From: Mesobacillus sp. S13
Lineage (GTDB): Bacteria; Bacillota; Bacilli; Bacillales; Cytobacillaceae
Direction of reading: 5' to 3'
NCBI RefSeq assembly: GCF_020422885.1
Contig: NZ_CP084622.1
Span: 1,569,001-1,633,000, forward strand
DNA length: 64,000 nt
A program made the position numbers and the translations under genes. The notes beneath the pieces were generated by a model. The model searched no databases. It was not told where the DNA came from and worked only from the letters and a program-made list of their open reading frames with translations. This document shows positions 26,588 through 35,835 of the stretch, piece after piece (the stretch's first letter is position 1; every line of letters starts with the position of its first letter).

Positions 26588-27373
26588 TTATCGGTAACTG
26601 ACTGCTCTTGACTGCATCACTTTCCAGGTTTCAATAAAGTTTTTTTTGTTTACTGGGACCTGTTTTCGACCGGATAGGGGGTCATTCAGGTAGACTGTGG
26701 TTTCATTGAAACCAACCAGGACAACCGCATGCAAGTCCAGTGGCGTCTTGATTACCTCATTGCCATGTGTCCATGATTCCCAGCGATCTGGCAGCCTGTA
26801 GTCACCAGTAGTCCACACAACGACAGGATAACCAGAGGAAACATGGTCAAGAACATGTTCGAAGTCTTTTCCGGTCAAGTTTACTGCTCTTCCTGGTAAA
26901 TAACGATCGATTAAATCAACCATTGGTTTATCGAAGACTGCATAGCCGGCTCTTTTTCCTGTCATATCTCCAACGAAACCTTCAGCTGGATTGCCCCAGC
27001 TCAATATATCTCCACTTGCTGATCTTTTTAAAGGATCAAGATCTTTTTGTATTTCCGTGTAAAGTTTCATTTTATCCGTTTCAGCTCCGGCATATTTAAG
27101 CATCATTGCCAGGCTGGTCACTTCACATCCATACTTCAGTTCTGGATTTTGTTTTATCAAGGGTACGTTCAATAACGCATTGGTTTTTCTTTGTTGCTGT
27201 TTGTCTTGTTTCTGAATAGGGTTTGGGACCGCCATTTCCTGAATTGTCTCAGGACTTTCCATCATAATGGGATCATTTTTGCTATGTTGAGTCCGCAATA
27301 CCTTTTCGGCGGGCGAGCCGTGACTGCATCCAAGCAATGGAAGAAGAATGCCGATGAAAAGCCACTTCTTCAT
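26588..27373 (-). CDS. C39-like papain-fold lipoprotein peptidase
   Basis: 261 residues. Lipobox LLGC (C16). The C-terminal domain (residues ~70-260) matches the C39_2 peptidase pattern: nucleophile Cys in YGCEVTSLAMMLKYAG, His in DLHAVVLVGFN and Asp in YLNDPLSG. Related domains cleave double-glycine leaders or act as surface proteases; with no ABC transporter fused or adjacent, the substrate is unknown. Start preceded by AAGGATGATG. Confidence 0.83.
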   Translation of the reverse strand: MKKWLFIGILLPLLGCSHGSPAEKVLRTQHSKNDPIMMESPETIQEMAVPNPIQKQDKQQQRKTNALLNVPLIKQNPELKYGCEVTSLAMMLKYAGAETDKMKLYTEIQKDLDPLKRSASGDILSWGNPAEGFVGDMTGKRAGYAVFDKPMVDLIDRYLPGRAVNLTGKDFEHVLDHVSSGYPVVVWTTGDYRLPDRWESWTHGNEVIKTPLDLHAVVLVGFNETTVYLNDPLSGRKQVPVNKKNFIETWKVMQSRAVSYR

Positions 27374-27571
27374 GTCATCATCCTTCCATAAGCTTATATA
27401 TATTTTTAGTCGAAAGGCGGATTTTATAACATGAGGAAAATGGAAACAGTATAACTGAGGGAATACTCATATTATGGTAAAATCGTTCATATCAAATTAA
27501 TGATAAGAAATTAAATATAAACAATGGTAAGAAACACATTTTGAAGATGTTGGGGGAGGTTTCAGTTAGAA

Positions 27572-28780
27572 TTGGATGCTCTTGATATTTTAACCGACCT
27601 AGAACATGTCGTCCCATTTTTTCAGCCAATCTTCAATGCGGAGGAGCATAAAGTCATTGGATATGAAATTTTAGGCCGTTTTATTAGCGGAGATGATGAA
27701 ATTAGTCTGGGATCTTTTTTTCAGGATGATACTGTTCCTGAAGAGTACCGAATTGAAGTAGAAAACATTGTTTTTTCCAAAGCGATGGAAACTGCTTCCC
27801 GTTCGGGTGACAAGGATCTTCTTTGGTTTGTGAACAAAGATGCTGGTTTATTGATGATGGATGATGGAGAGGGGTTCTTGCAATTGCTCCTTTCATTTCA
27901 TGAACAGGGGATAAGACCTGACCAAATCGTTCTTGAAATATCTGACCGGAATGTCCAGAGCACTATAGAGCATCTCATCAATTATTACAAATCTTTTGGG
28001 ATAAAAATTGCGATGGCACAAGTTGGCAGCGAAGGCAGTTACTTTGAGCGAATAGCTGGTATAGAACCTGAAATCCTCAAAATTGATATGTCCTCGCTAA
28101 GGTCTAATAATACAGGCCCTGCTTATCTTGACGTCCTTCACTCTTTATCCATCCTTGCCCGCAAAATTGGCGCGACGCTCCTGTTTGAAAACATTGAAAC
28201 TCCATATCAGCTGCAGTTTGCCTGGAAAAACGGAGGCAGGTTCTATCAAGGATTTTATCTGAGAAAACCTCAGAGTAGCTTGGTGGAAAAGGATGTTCTT
28301 AAGGAAAAAATAAAGTCAGAAATACATGGGTTTATTTTATCCGAGAAGAAACGGCTTCACTCATTTTTTGATTTACGAATCGAATTGAACACCAAGTTCC
28401 AGGAACTGATCAGCCGCAATAAAAAAGGGCAGAATCCAAGTGAGTTCCTGATGTCTCTTGGTACCAGCCTCGATGGAATTGCATTCAGAATGTATATATG
28501 TGATGAAGACGGATTCCAGTTATCACCTAACCTTTATAAAACAGGTGGAGAATGGGTGCTCCAGCCAATATACATGAATAAGAACTGGAGCTGGAGACCC
28601 TATTTTCTTGAGAACATCATAAGGATGAGAACAGGGAAAAAGGGAATCCTGTCAGACCGATACAGTGATATTGAAACAGGTGAGGTAATACGGACGTTTT
28701 CGCTTCCATTGAATGGAGAAGAATTTTTATTTGTGGATTTAAGTGCATCTTTTCTTAATGAACGGGAAGGGTTATTTTGA
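27572..28780 (+). CDS. ykuI: YkuI-like degenerate EAL c-di-GMP receptor
   Basis: 402 residues. EAL-fold domain (residues ~10-250) joined to the YkuI C-terminal PAS-like domain (~260-402, with NWSWRPYFLENIIRMR and YSDIETGEVIRTFS). E32 of the EAL signature survives as YEILGR, E122 in LEISDRN and K170 in ILKID are kept, but the segment normally DDFG is AQVG (149-152), so the metal-binding aspartates are lost. It should bind rather than hydrolyse c-di-GMP. TTG start; GGGGGAGG is 12 bases away, a long spacing. Confidence 0.9.
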   Translation: MDALDILTDLEHVVPFFQPIFNAEEHKVIGYEILGRFISGDDEISLGSFFQDDTVPEEYRIEVENIVFSKAMETASRSGDKDLLWFVNKDAGLLMMDDGEGFLQLLLSFHEQGIRPDQIVLEISDRNVQSTIEHLINYYKSFGIKIAMAQVGSEGSYFERIAGIEPEILKIDMSSLRSNNTGPAYLDVLHSLSILARKIGATLLFENIETPYQLQFAWKNGGRFYQGFYLRKPQSSLVEKDVLKEKIKSEIHGFILSEKKRLHSFFDLRIELNTKFQELISRNKKGQNPSEFLMSLGTSLDGIAFRMYICDEDGFQLSPNLYKTGGEWVLQPIYMNKNWSWRPYFLENIIRMRTGKKGILSDRYSDIETGEVIRTFSLPLNGEEFLFVDLSASFLNEREGLF

Positions 28781-28855
28781 CATACAGGACAGCGCATAGC
28801 CTATTTCAAAAATGTGCAATTTATATATACAGCCTTCTATAAAGGGGGATTTAAT

Positions 28856-29101
28856 ATGAGTATATATACAACAATGCTCTTATTGGCAGGGGCAGGGGTT
28901 CTGGTTGCAGGCCTTTTCTATACTTGGTCTTTCGGTAAAGGACAGAAAAGGGCTCATGGCAATCTAGATTCACAGGCCCCAGAGGCTGTCCAGGAGCATG
29001 CTTATATCCGCAACCCGATTTTTTTAACCTATATAATCGTCATTTCCATCGCCCTGTTGTTCGTCGTTTATTATGCCGTGACCACAGGAACCGGATATTA
29101 A
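28856..29101 (+). CDS. Two-helix small membrane protein
   Basis: 81 residues from ATG 28856, with AAGGGGG 6 bases upstream. Helix 1 covers TTMLLLAGAGVLVAGLFYTW, helix 2 FLTYIIVISIALLFVVYYAV, joined by a polar loop with GKGQKRAHGNLDSQAPEA. No family recognised. It follows ykuI by 75 bases and could be co-transcribed with it; a hairpin follows the stop. Confidence 0.75.
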   Translation: MSIYTTMLLLAGAGVLVAGLFYTWSFGKGQKRAHGNLDSQAPEAVQEHAYIRNPIFLTYIIVISIALLFVVYYAVTTGTGY

Positions 29102-29128
29102 CCTCCACAGCGGGGGTTATTTTTTTTG
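29099..29128 (+). terminator. Terminator after the two-helix membrane protein gene
   Basis: AACCTC-cacagcg-GGGGTT with wobble, followed by ATTTTTTTT; overlaps the stop codon. Confidence 0.75.
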
Positions 29129-29315
29129 TGAAGTTCCTGATAATACTACAATTTTTTTAACTTTTGCGTTAGTTCGAGCCAGATGAGGGTAAATTGATAA
29201 TGTTCATCAGATTTTGTGTCAGATGCTGAAGTTATTTTACGAATGAATTTCGTAATCAAATAGGGTAAATGTTGGTAAAATTGTATTTACTAGTCATCAT
29301 GGAGGAGGGGAGAAA

Positions 29316-29981
29316 ATGGACAAGCGGTTAAAGCTATTATTTTTGTTATCCTTTTTGTTAATCTTGCCTGCCAATGCGTATGCCAATTCGGATTTGGATG
29401 GAAGAAAAGACGTCTTTGCATTCCTCGAAAAAGCTTTTGATTCACAAGTATCCTTAAGTGAGAAGGCCAGGACGATGGAGGAAATTGAAGCAGTATTAGA
29501 TCCTTATTTTACAGAAGACTACAAGTCGCGGTTCATTGATGAAAATGTGGTAGGACAGGAAAATGAATACCTGACGTATGGAACAGATTTCGCACCTTAT
29601 TACATTCCATTTTACGCTTTTTCAGCAAAGACAAAGGTAGTGGAAATGGAGAATGAAATTTATGTAGTCGAATTTTTTCCTGGCAATGCGGAGGGACCCG
29701 TAAGCTACGATGATCATTATGAAGGGTTGAAGCTTGTAATAAGTGACGGCAGCTGGAAGGTAGCAGATTACCTCTATGATGAAGTTCCTCAGGAAGTAAT
29801 CGACAAAGCGTACCCGGAAAAAGCAAAGGAACTGAAACAGCCTGCAGAAGCTGACAATGCAGACGAGGAAATGATTGGGGAAATCGTATTCGGACCCAAT
29901 TTCTCGATGCTGAAGACATTCATGGAGTTAGGCGTTATTTTCAGGAATGAAAACAGGACAATATTGTTCGGATTATTATAG
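29316..29981 (+). CDS. Secreted DUF3993-like protein
   Basis: 221 residues. Sec signal peptide (KLLFLLSFLLILPANAYAN, cleavage after AYA), no lipobox. The mature part contains FLEKAFDSQVSLSEKARTMEEI, PYFTEDYKSRFIDENV and VYVVEFFPGNAEGP-like strands, resembling the DUF3993 family (moderate certainty). Strong GGAGGAGGGGAG before the ATG. Function unknown. Confidence 0.78.
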   Translation: MDKRLKLLFLLSFLLILPANAYANSDLDGRKDVFAFLEKAFDSQVSLSEKARTMEEIEAVLDPYFTEDYKSRFIDENVVGQENEYLTYGTDFAPYYIPFYAFSAKTKVVEMENEIYVVEFFPGNAEGPVSYDDHYEGLKLVISDGSWKVADYLYDEVPQEVIDKAYPEKAKELKQPAEADNADEEMIGEIVFGPNFSMLKTFMELGVIFRNENRTILFGLL

Positions 29982-29982
29982 A

Positions 29983-30022
29983 GAAAAGCGTGAAATCTGC
30001 TTAGATTTCACGCTTTTTTTGA
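29983..30022 (+). terminator. Terminator of the DUF3993-like gene (shared)
   Basis: Perfect 12-13 bp stem AAGCGTGAAATC/GATTTCACGCTT then a T run; it also serves the convergent glutaredoxin gene, ending at 30026. Confidence 0.9.
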
Positions 30023-30025
30023 GGC

Positions 30026-30265
30026 CTAATCCTGGATATCCAAAGCTTTTTTCAACCTTTCCAGGTCAAACCCTGTGATTACTTCATCTCCGATAATGAT
30101 GGTTGGTGTCGAATAGGAGTTGTAAGTTTGTGTGAGCTCCTGCTTGCTTTTGTCATTAATGCTGATGTTTTTCTCTGTGTAGGGAAAACCGAATTCCTTT
30201 AAGAACATTTTTATGATTTGGCAAGGTGGGCAGTCGTTCTGGGTGTAAACAATGATGTCGTTCAT
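30026..30265 (-). CDS. Glutaredoxin-family thiol-disulfide protein
   Basis: 79 residues. Thioredoxin fold with active site CPPC in YTQNDCPPCQIIKM and the cis-proline segment STPTIIIGDEVITGF. Probably reduces protein disulfides or mixed thiols in the cytosol. Its ribosome-binding site GGAGGAAC lies within the last codons of the upstream MBL-fold gene, 1 base apart, so the two form a coupled operon. Confidence 0.9.
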   Translation of the reverse strand: MNDIIVYTQNDCPPCQIIKMFLKEFGFPYTEKNISINDKSKQELTQTYNSYSTPTIIIGDEVITGFDLERLKKALDIQD

Positions 30266-30266
30266 T

Positions 30267-31229
30267 TTACTTAGTTCCTCCGGTATTTTTGTTCAAATAA
30301 TGGGCAAGCCCCATGGCACTGACATTGACATCAAGATATAGCAGTTCATAGATTGGATGCTTGTCAGGCAACCCACGCTGGGACAGGTGGGTTTTAATTT
30401 TATCATATAGCCTCTGCGTAATCTGCTCAACTTGCTTTTGCGGATGCTTTTCTTCCATGACAACATTTTTGGCTTCTTCTATGAAAACTTCAAGCCAACT
30501 TTCCACTTGCCTGAATGCCTCAGCTGGATTTTCGGACATGCCATAATGTCCGAAATAAATCCTTTCTAGTTCAAGTGCTTCAAAGGTGCTGATGGATTGC
30601 AGCATCTTTTCAGGATCAAACTGGTTAGGTGAAGTCGTAGGCAGGTAGAATTCGATGCCTTCACGGTCAAGCTGCGGATAGAAGATGCCGGCGGTGTCAC
30701 CAGAGAAGATTCCGTTAGAAAGCGGGTGATAGATACTGAAGTGGTGGTTGGCATGACCTGGAGTGTCCAAGAACTTCAGGGTAAGCTTCTCGCTTAACTT
30801 TAGTGTTTCACCATCATCTTTAATCATCAGGCGATCTTCGGGAATGGCAACGATTGGGTCAAAAAGTTCCGAAAATTTTTCCCCATAAACAGCTTTAGCT
30901 CCCATAATCAATCTTGAAGGGTCAGCCAAATGCCTAGCTCCCTTGGGGTGTACGATAACCTTTGCATTCGGGCAATGCTGTACCATCAGGCCGGCACCGC
31001 CTGCATGGTCGAGGTGTATATGTGTCACGATGATGTAGGAAATTTCACCAGGTGATATCCCCAGTGCTTGTAAGCCTTCAAGGATGTGGGGAATGGACGG
31101 GCTTGCTGAAGTTTCGATAAGCGTCACCTTATCCTCTGTTAATACGTATGTACCGGTGCGTTCTGGCATACTTAGATCAAAATCATCGATTAGAAAGACA
31201 TTTTCGGTTAGCTGCATAGGTTTTTTCAA
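30267..31229 (-). CDS. MBL-fold metallo-hydrolase
   Basis: 320 residues. Metallo-beta-lactamase fold with THIHLDHAGG (HxHxDH), later metal ligands in DTPGHANHH and FSGDTAG, and the C-terminal YFGHYG. Similar to glyoxalase II-like hydrolases. TTG start at 31229 with GGAGTG upstream. Coupled to the glutaredoxin gene, which hints at a thiol-related substrate; this is inference only. Confidence 0.87.
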   Translation of the reverse strand: MKKPMQLTENVFLIDDFDLSMPERTGTYVLTEDKVTLIETSASPSIPHILEGLQALGISPGEISYIIVTHIHLDHAGGAGLMVQHCPNAKVIVHPKGARHLADPSRLIMGAKAVYGEKFSELFDPIVAIPEDRLMIKDDGETLKLSEKLTLKFLDTPGHANHHFSIYHPLSNGIFSGDTAGIFYPQLDREGIEFYLPTTSPNQFDPEKMLQSISTFEALELERIYFGHYGMSENPAEAFRQVESWLEVFIEEAKNVVMEEKHPQKQVEQITQRLYDKIKTHLSQRGLPDKHPIYELLYLDVNVSAMGLAHYLNKNTGGTK

Positions 31230-31414
31230 AAAATCACTCCAATTCTCAAAGCTTTTACTTGTACATCGTCTGACATTATTTTATTCTGTTAATATTGACA
31301 TGTAAAGAATTGTGTATAGAAAATTCTGAAATCATTTTACATGGATATAAATAGGCCAATTGCAAAATCTATTTATAAGTTATTGGTTTTTGTTTTGAAA
31401 GGAGAGGGAGCATA

Positions 31415-31651
31415 ATGTCACAGCTTCAGGGAATAGTCACTCGTTTGAAGAATCTGCAAGAGCAGTCCAATGGAGGAGAACCTGCTCAACGCTTTTTCGA
31501 AGTGAATGGAGAGCGTAAATGCCAGGTTACATACCATCCAAAAACGGAAACATACGAATTGGAAGTATACACTGACAAGGAAAAGCCTAAGAAATACCAA
31601 TTCGACAATATTGATATGATTACCATCGAGATTTTTGATCTTATTCAGTAA
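31415..31651 (+). CDS. ykuJ: YkuJ family protein
   Basis: 78 residues, MSQLQGIVTRLKNLQEQS then RFFEVNGERKC and YQFDNIDMITIEIFDLIQ, matching YkuJ of B. subtilis, a small alpha-beta protein of unknown role. GGAGAGGGAG before the ATG. Followed by a terminator. Confidence 0.92.
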   Translation: MSQLQGIVTRLKNLQEQSNGGEPAQRFFEVNGERKCQVTYHPKTETYELEVYTDKEKPKKYQFDNIDMITIEIFDLIQ

Positions 31652-31665
31652 TCCATCATGACAAT

Positions 31666-31692
31666 GGGACCCATTTGTGGTCCCTTTTTATA
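31666..31692 (+). terminator. Terminator of ykuJ
   Basis: GGGACC-catttgt-GGTCCC then TTTTTATAT. Confidence 0.85.
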
Positions 31693-31789
31693 TCCTCGCT
31701 TATTAGCAGTAAACTAAATAAAAGCCTCTTCATCCATTTTGTGATAAAATGGTAAGGAAAGAAGAAATCCATTTTAGGGAGTTTTCGCC

Positions 31790-32236
31790 ATGATTAGTCT
31801 TTACAGCGGTGAGTTTTTGGAAGTGTCAATTAAAGACCTGATGATTCCTTCTGAACGTGTAGCCCATGTCCAAGTTGGCAATAGCCTGGAGCATGCACTG
31901 CTTGTTCTAACGAAAAGCGGGTACACTGCGATTCCCGTCCTAGATCCTCATTATCGTCTAATGGGTTTAATCAGTACACCAATCATAATGGATTCCATTC
32001 TCGGCCTTGAAAGAATCGAGTTTGAGCAGCTTGAGAGGAAACGAGTAGAAGAAGCCATGAATACGAAAATACCCAGAATCAACATCCACTCAACTCTTAT
32101 ATCCTCATTAGACCTTCTTGTTGATCACCCCTTTCTCTGCATAGAAGATGACTCAGGTATATTTGAGGGTATCCTGACAAGACGGACTGTATTGCTGAAA
32201 TTGAGCAAACAAGTTAAAAGGTATAATAAGAAATAG
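31790..32236 (+). CDS. ykuL: CBS-domain-pair protein YkuL
   Basis: 148 residues, two CBS domains (KDLMIPSERVAHVQVG ... SGYTAIPVLD and VEEAMNTKIPRINIHSTL ... EDDSGIFEGILTRRTVL) with no attached catalytic domain. Such stand-alone Bateman modules bind adenine nucleotides, including c-di-AMP in some Firmicutes (DarB/YkuL type). It may regulate a partner such as Rel. The ATG follows GGGAG. Confidence 0.9.
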   Translation: MISLYSGEFLEVSIKDLMIPSERVAHVQVGNSLEHALLVLTKSGYTAIPVLDPHYRLMGLISTPIIMDSILGLERIEFEQLERKRVEEAMNTKIPRINIHSTLISSLDLLVDHPFLCIEDDSGIFEGILTRRTVLLKLSKQVKRYNKK

Positions 32237-32245
32237 AGTAAACGG

Positions 32246-32277
32246 CAGCTCCCGGATGCGGGGGCTGAATTTTTTAC
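32246..32277 (+). terminator. Terminator of ykuL
   Basis: Nine-bp stem CAGCTCCCG/CGGGGGCTG (one wobble), loop GATG, tail AATTTTTTAC. Confidence 0.8.
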
Positions 32278-32313
32278 TTTATAAGAAAGAATAACTCCAA
32301 TACTTTGATTACT

Positions 32314-32364
32314 GGCCAGCTCCAGCTCTTGTCTGGGCTGAGCAAGGCGCTTGCGCTTTTCTTT
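32314..32364. repeat. Modular hairpin repeat element, copy 2 (short)
   Basis: The module CCAGCTCCAGCTCTTGTCTG, then GCTGAGCAAGGCGCTTGCGC and TTTTCTTTT, ends directly at the ribosome-binding site (AGAGGTG) of the MFS gene. Same family as 7400-7705 and 47361-47620. Its arms (AGCTCTTG/CAAGGCGCT) can pair. Confidence 0.8.
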
Positions 32365-32377
32365 TAGAGGTGTGTAA

Positions 32378-33883
32378 ATGGGACAAGCTGAACAAAAAAT
32401 GAACAAAACGGAAACAAAACGCTCTTTTGTACTGGCTACTGTCATGCTTGCCATGTTTATGGGAGCTGTGGAAGGCACAATTGTTTCTACCGCCATGCCG
32501 GCAATCGTCGGGGATTTAGGCGGGTTTGCCTTATATAGCTGGGTCTTCTCTGCCTATTTGTTAATGAACGCAGTTACAGTTCTGATCTATGGTAAATTAT
32601 CGGATTTATTTGGAAGGAAACCAATTTTAACATTCGGTATTATCATCTTTTTGATCGGTTCGATTTTATCCGGTACAGCAGAAACGATGGAAATGCTGAT
32701 CCTCTACCGGTTCATACAGGGGTTTGGAGCAGGTGCAGTCATGCCGATTGCTACAACCATTGTGGGAGATATCTATTCAAAACAAGAACGTGCGAAGGTA
32801 CAGGGGTATCTCTCCAGTGTATGGGGCATATCAGCTGTATCGGGACCTGCGTTAGGAGGCTTGCTAGTGGAATATGCAAGCTGGCGCTATGTCTTCTGGA
32901 TCAATGTCCCACTTGGCATCCTGGCAATCGCAGGCCTTTGGCTTTATCTGCATGAAGATATCGAGAAAAAGAAGCATAAGATTGATTATCCAGGAGCAGT
33001 TCTCCTTACTGTAGCCATTAGTTCGCTGATGATTGTCCTGGTTGAAGCGGGTGCGAATTGGCCGTGGACATCTCCTAAAACTATAGGTCTGATCAGCCTT
33101 AGTGCCCTGACCTTGATCCTCTTTATCCTTCAGGAGAAAAGGGCGGAAGAACCGATGATGCCATTTAATATATGGCGGGAACGATCGATATTCATTGCCA
33201 ATATGACTTCTCTGACAACGGGTGTCATGCTGATTGGTATTTCTAGCTTTTTACCTGCTTTCGTCCAGGGAGTCATGGAGAGGTCACCGATTGTGGCTGG
33301 GTTCACCTTGACGGCGATGTCGATAGGATGGCCGATCGCATCGGCTGCCAGCGGGCGTCTGCTTTTGAGTATCGGCTATCGCAAGACTTCCTTATTTGGC
33401 GGTGCAGCATTGATACTAGGAAGTATTTTATTTGTCACCCTGAAACCTGAAGCTGGACCTTTATGGGCAGCGGCAGGATCGTTTTTTATCGGTGTCGGGA
33501 TGGGTCTTACTAGTACGGCATTCATTGTTTCAATCCAAAGTACTGTTGCCTGGCAGCAAAGAGGGATTGCGACCGCAGCCAATATGTTCATGAGAAACCT
33601 GGGCAACACAGTGGGAGCTGCCTTGCTTGGAGGCGTCCTGAATAGCAGCATCTTAAGCTACATGAAAACCAATGGAGCACAAGGTCAGGATCTCTCAATT
33701 GATGCAGCGAATGTCCTGCTCAATGAATCAGAGCGGATGAAACTTCCGGTGGAATTAAAGACAATTCTTCAGGATGCATTGACAACTGCCCTTCATTCGG
33801 TTTACATTGTCGTATTCATTTTTGCAATCGTCAGTTTGCTGTTCATCCTATTCTTGCCAAAAAAAGAAGAAACTGCAGAGTGA
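32378..33883 (+). CDS. MFS drug exporter, DHA2 (14-helix) family
   Basis: 501 residues with about 14 hydrophobic helices. Motif A GKLSDLFGRKP in loop 2-3 and the antiporter motif C region (GISAVSGPALGGLLVE) mark a proton-driven multidrug exporter of the EmrB/QacA group. It sits between ykuL and ccpC, where B. subtilis has no such gene, so it is an accessory insertion. The repeat element immediately upstream takes the place of an ordinary leader. Confidence 0.92.
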   Translation: MGQAEQKMNKTETKRSFVLATVMLAMFMGAVEGTIVSTAMPAIVGDLGGFALYSWVFSAYLLMNAVTVLIYGKLSDLFGRKPILTFGIIIFLIGSILSGTAETMEMLILYRFIQGFGAGAVMPIATTIVGDIYSKQERAKVQGYLSSVWGISAVSGPALGGLLVEYASWRYVFWINVPLGILAIAGLWLYLHEDIEKKKHKIDYPGAVLLTVAISSLMIVLVEAGANWPWTSPKTIGLISLSALTLILFILQEKRAEEPMMPFNIWRERSIFIANMTSLTTGVMLIGISSFLPAFVQGVMERSPIVAGFTLTAMSIGWPIASAASGRLLLSIGYRKTSLFGGAALILGSILFVTLKPEAGPLWAAAGSFFIGVGMGLTSTAFIVSIQSTVAWQQRGIATAANMFMRNLGNTVGAALLGGVLNSSILSYMKTNGAQGQDLSIDAANVLLNESERMKLPVELKTILQDALTTALHSVYIVVFIFAIVSLLFILFLPKKEETAE

Positions 33884-33898
33884 TCTGCAGTTTTTCTT
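33871..33898 (+). terminator. Terminator of the MFS gene
   Basis: Stem AACTGCAGA/TCTGCAGTT with the TGA stop in its loop and a TTTTTC tail. Confidence 0.87.
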
Positions 33899-34025
33899 AT
33901 GGTTTCTTTGGTGAATTCTATGTGTTCGAAAAACAATCAGCTAATGTGAAGACAGTCCTTATATATAATGTAATTGGCAAGAATTTCATTTATAATATAA
34001 GAAATACTTATGAAGAGGTCAAGTT

Positions 34026-34919
34026 ATGTCGTCTATTTCAGAATTCCACCTGTTATCAGTGCTAGCGCAGGAAATGAATATGCGCAAAGCTGCTGAGAGG
34101 TTATTTGTATCACAGCCCGCTTTGTCGCAAAGGCTGCAGTCAATCGAGAAAGATTGGGGTACGAAGCTATTCCTCCGCTCCCAGAAAGGATTGACATTGA
34201 CGCCTGCAGGAGAGGTTGTCATCCAATTTGTCAACGACACTATTACCAGGGAAGAAAAAGCACGGGAATCCATCCATGCATTAAATTCAGAGGTCTATGG
34301 AACCCTTAAGATAGCAGTTGCCTCTATTGTTGGACAAAATTGGCTGCCGCAGGTCCTGAAGAAATACGTAAACCGTTACCCACAGGCAAAAATATCACTT
34401 GTGACTGGCTGGAGCAGTGAAATTTCAAAGGCACTTTATGAAGATCAAGTTCACATCGGGATCATCAGGGGCACTCCAGACTGGAAGGGAGTCAAAATCC
34501 ACTTATTCAAGGACAGCCTGTATTTGGTCGATACGGATATAACGAGTCCTGAACAAGTATTGGATACAGACAGGCCGTTTATCCAGTTTAAAAGTGATTC
34601 GAATTACTACCAGGAGATACAGGATTGGTGGTTAAGGCAATTCCAGACAGCGCCAAAGAGAACAATCATTGTTGACCAGATTGAAACCTGTAAACAAATG
34701 ACCTTCAACGGCATTGGCTATGCGATTCTTCCGGCAATAACCCTGAATGGGGCGGAAAAAGACATTTTTAAAGTTCCGCTTCATGACGAAAATAATGAAC
34801 CTTTGGGAAGGGATACCTGGCTTCTGGGGTATGAATCTGCCTTCCGTTTGAAGCAAGTCCAGGCCTTCATTGATATCGTCAAAGAACATATAGTTGAAAC
34901 GAAAGAATCGGATAAATAG
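34026..34919 (+). CDS. ccpC: LysR-type regulator CcpC
   Basis: 297 residues. N-terminal winged helix with AAERLFVSQPALSQRLQSIE and the LysR substrate-binding domain (KIAVASIVGQNWLPQVLKKY, DQIETCKQMTFNGIGYAILP). This is CcpC, which represses TCA-branch genes citB and citZ and responds to citrate in B. subtilis; the long blocks NMRKAAERLFVSQPALSQRL and GRDTWLLGYE agree with that protein, and the position beside dapH is the same. No target gene lies in the window. Confidence 0.93.
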   Translation: MSSISEFHLLSVLAQEMNMRKAAERLFVSQPALSQRLQSIEKDWGTKLFLRSQKGLTLTPAGEVVIQFVNDTITREEKARESIHALNSEVYGTLKIAVASIVGQNWLPQVLKKYVNRYPQAKISLVTGWSSEISKALYEDQVHIGIIRGTPDWKGVKIHLFKDSLYLVDTDITSPEQVLDTDRPFIQFKSDSNYYQEIQDWWLRQFQTAPKRTIIVDQIETCKQMTFNGIGYAILPAITLNGAEKDIFKVPLHDENNEPLGRDTWLLGYESAFRLKQVQAFIDIVKEHIVETKESDK

Positions 34920-35065
34920 TTTTTCTTGTTTTAAAAACTTTTGTTTGTTAAAGTAATTTTTAGAAAAGGCCGTTTTTTCGTGTCGTTGCTTTAGCTGATA
35001 GTTATTAATTAGGGCAACGCCTAAGCGGAATGAGGCAAATCATACATATTTGGAGGTAAAGCACT

Positions 35066-35776
35066 ATGAAGATGATGGATGCAAACGAGATTATTTCGTT
35101 TATTCAAAATAGCAAAAAAGCAACACCGGTAAAAGTATATATTAAAGGTGATCTTGAAGGAATCGACTTTGGCGAGAATGCCAAGACGTTCTTCACAGGC
35201 AACACTGGCGTTATTTTCGGTGAGTGGGCTGAAATCAATCCGGCAATCGAAGCGAACCAGGCTAAAATTGAAGATTATGTCGTAGAAAATGACCGTAGAA
35301 ATTCAGCTATTCCATTGTTGGACATGAAGAATATCAAGGCTCGCATTGAACCAGGTGCAATCATCAGGGATCAGGTTGAAATCGGCGACAATGCGGTTAT
35401 CATGATGGGTGCATCAATTAATATCGGTGCTGTAGTAGGAGAAGGTACGATGATCGACATGAACGTTGTACTGGGCGGACGTGCAACAGTCGGCAAGAAC
35501 TGCCACATTGGTGCAGGTTCTGTACTTGCTGGTGTCATTGAGCCACCTTCAGCTAAGCCAGTCGTTATTGAAGATGATGTAGTCATCGGCGCAAATGCTG
35601 TTGTCCTTGAGGGTGTAACAGTAGGTAAGGGTGCGGTAGTCGCTGCAGGCGCAATTGTAATCGACGATGTGCCTCCTTACACAGTTGTAGCTGGAACACC
35701 AGCACGCGTCATTAAAGAAATTGACGAGAAAACGAAATCAAAAACTGAAATCAAGCAGGAGCTTCGCCAGCTTTAA
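35066..35776 (+). CDS. dapH: Tetrahydrodipicolinate N-acetyltransferase
   Basis: 236 residues. N-terminal DapH domain ([19 protein letters not shown]) and a left-handed beta-helix of hexapeptide repeats ([20 protein letters not shown] ... [20 protein letters not shown]). It acetylates tetrahydrodipicolinate in the acetylated branch of diaminopimelate/lysine synthesis, also a supplier of cell-wall diaminopimelate. GGAGG 9 bases before the ATG. First gene of the dapH-dapL pair. Confidence 0.96.
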   Translation: MKMMDANEIISFIQNSKKATPVKVYIKGDLEGIDFGENAKTFFTGNTGVIFGEWAEINPAIEANQAKIEDYVVENDRRNSAIPLLDMKNIKARIEPGAIIRDQVEIGDNAVIMMGASINIGAVVGEGTMIDMNVVLGGRATVGKNCHIGAGSVLAGVIEPPSAKPVVIEDDVVIGANAVVLEGVTVGKGAVVAAGAIVIDDVPPYTVVAGTPARVIKEIDEKTKSKTEIKQELRQL

Positions 35777-35835
35777 TAGGGAGAATGAAAGCGTGGATAT
35801 TGGTCCGCGCTTTCTTTAGTAAGGGAGAGAACGTG

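Noticed and set aside
29533..29919. 128-codon minus-strand frame opposite the DUF3993-like gene
   Set aside because: Shadow frame rich in His/Leu/Ser/Pro; the plus-strand gene has a signal peptide and strong ribosome-binding site.
35000..35065. Lysine riboswitch before dapH
   Set aside because: The interval between ccpC and dapH is only about 146 bases and shows no L-box motifs or terminator.
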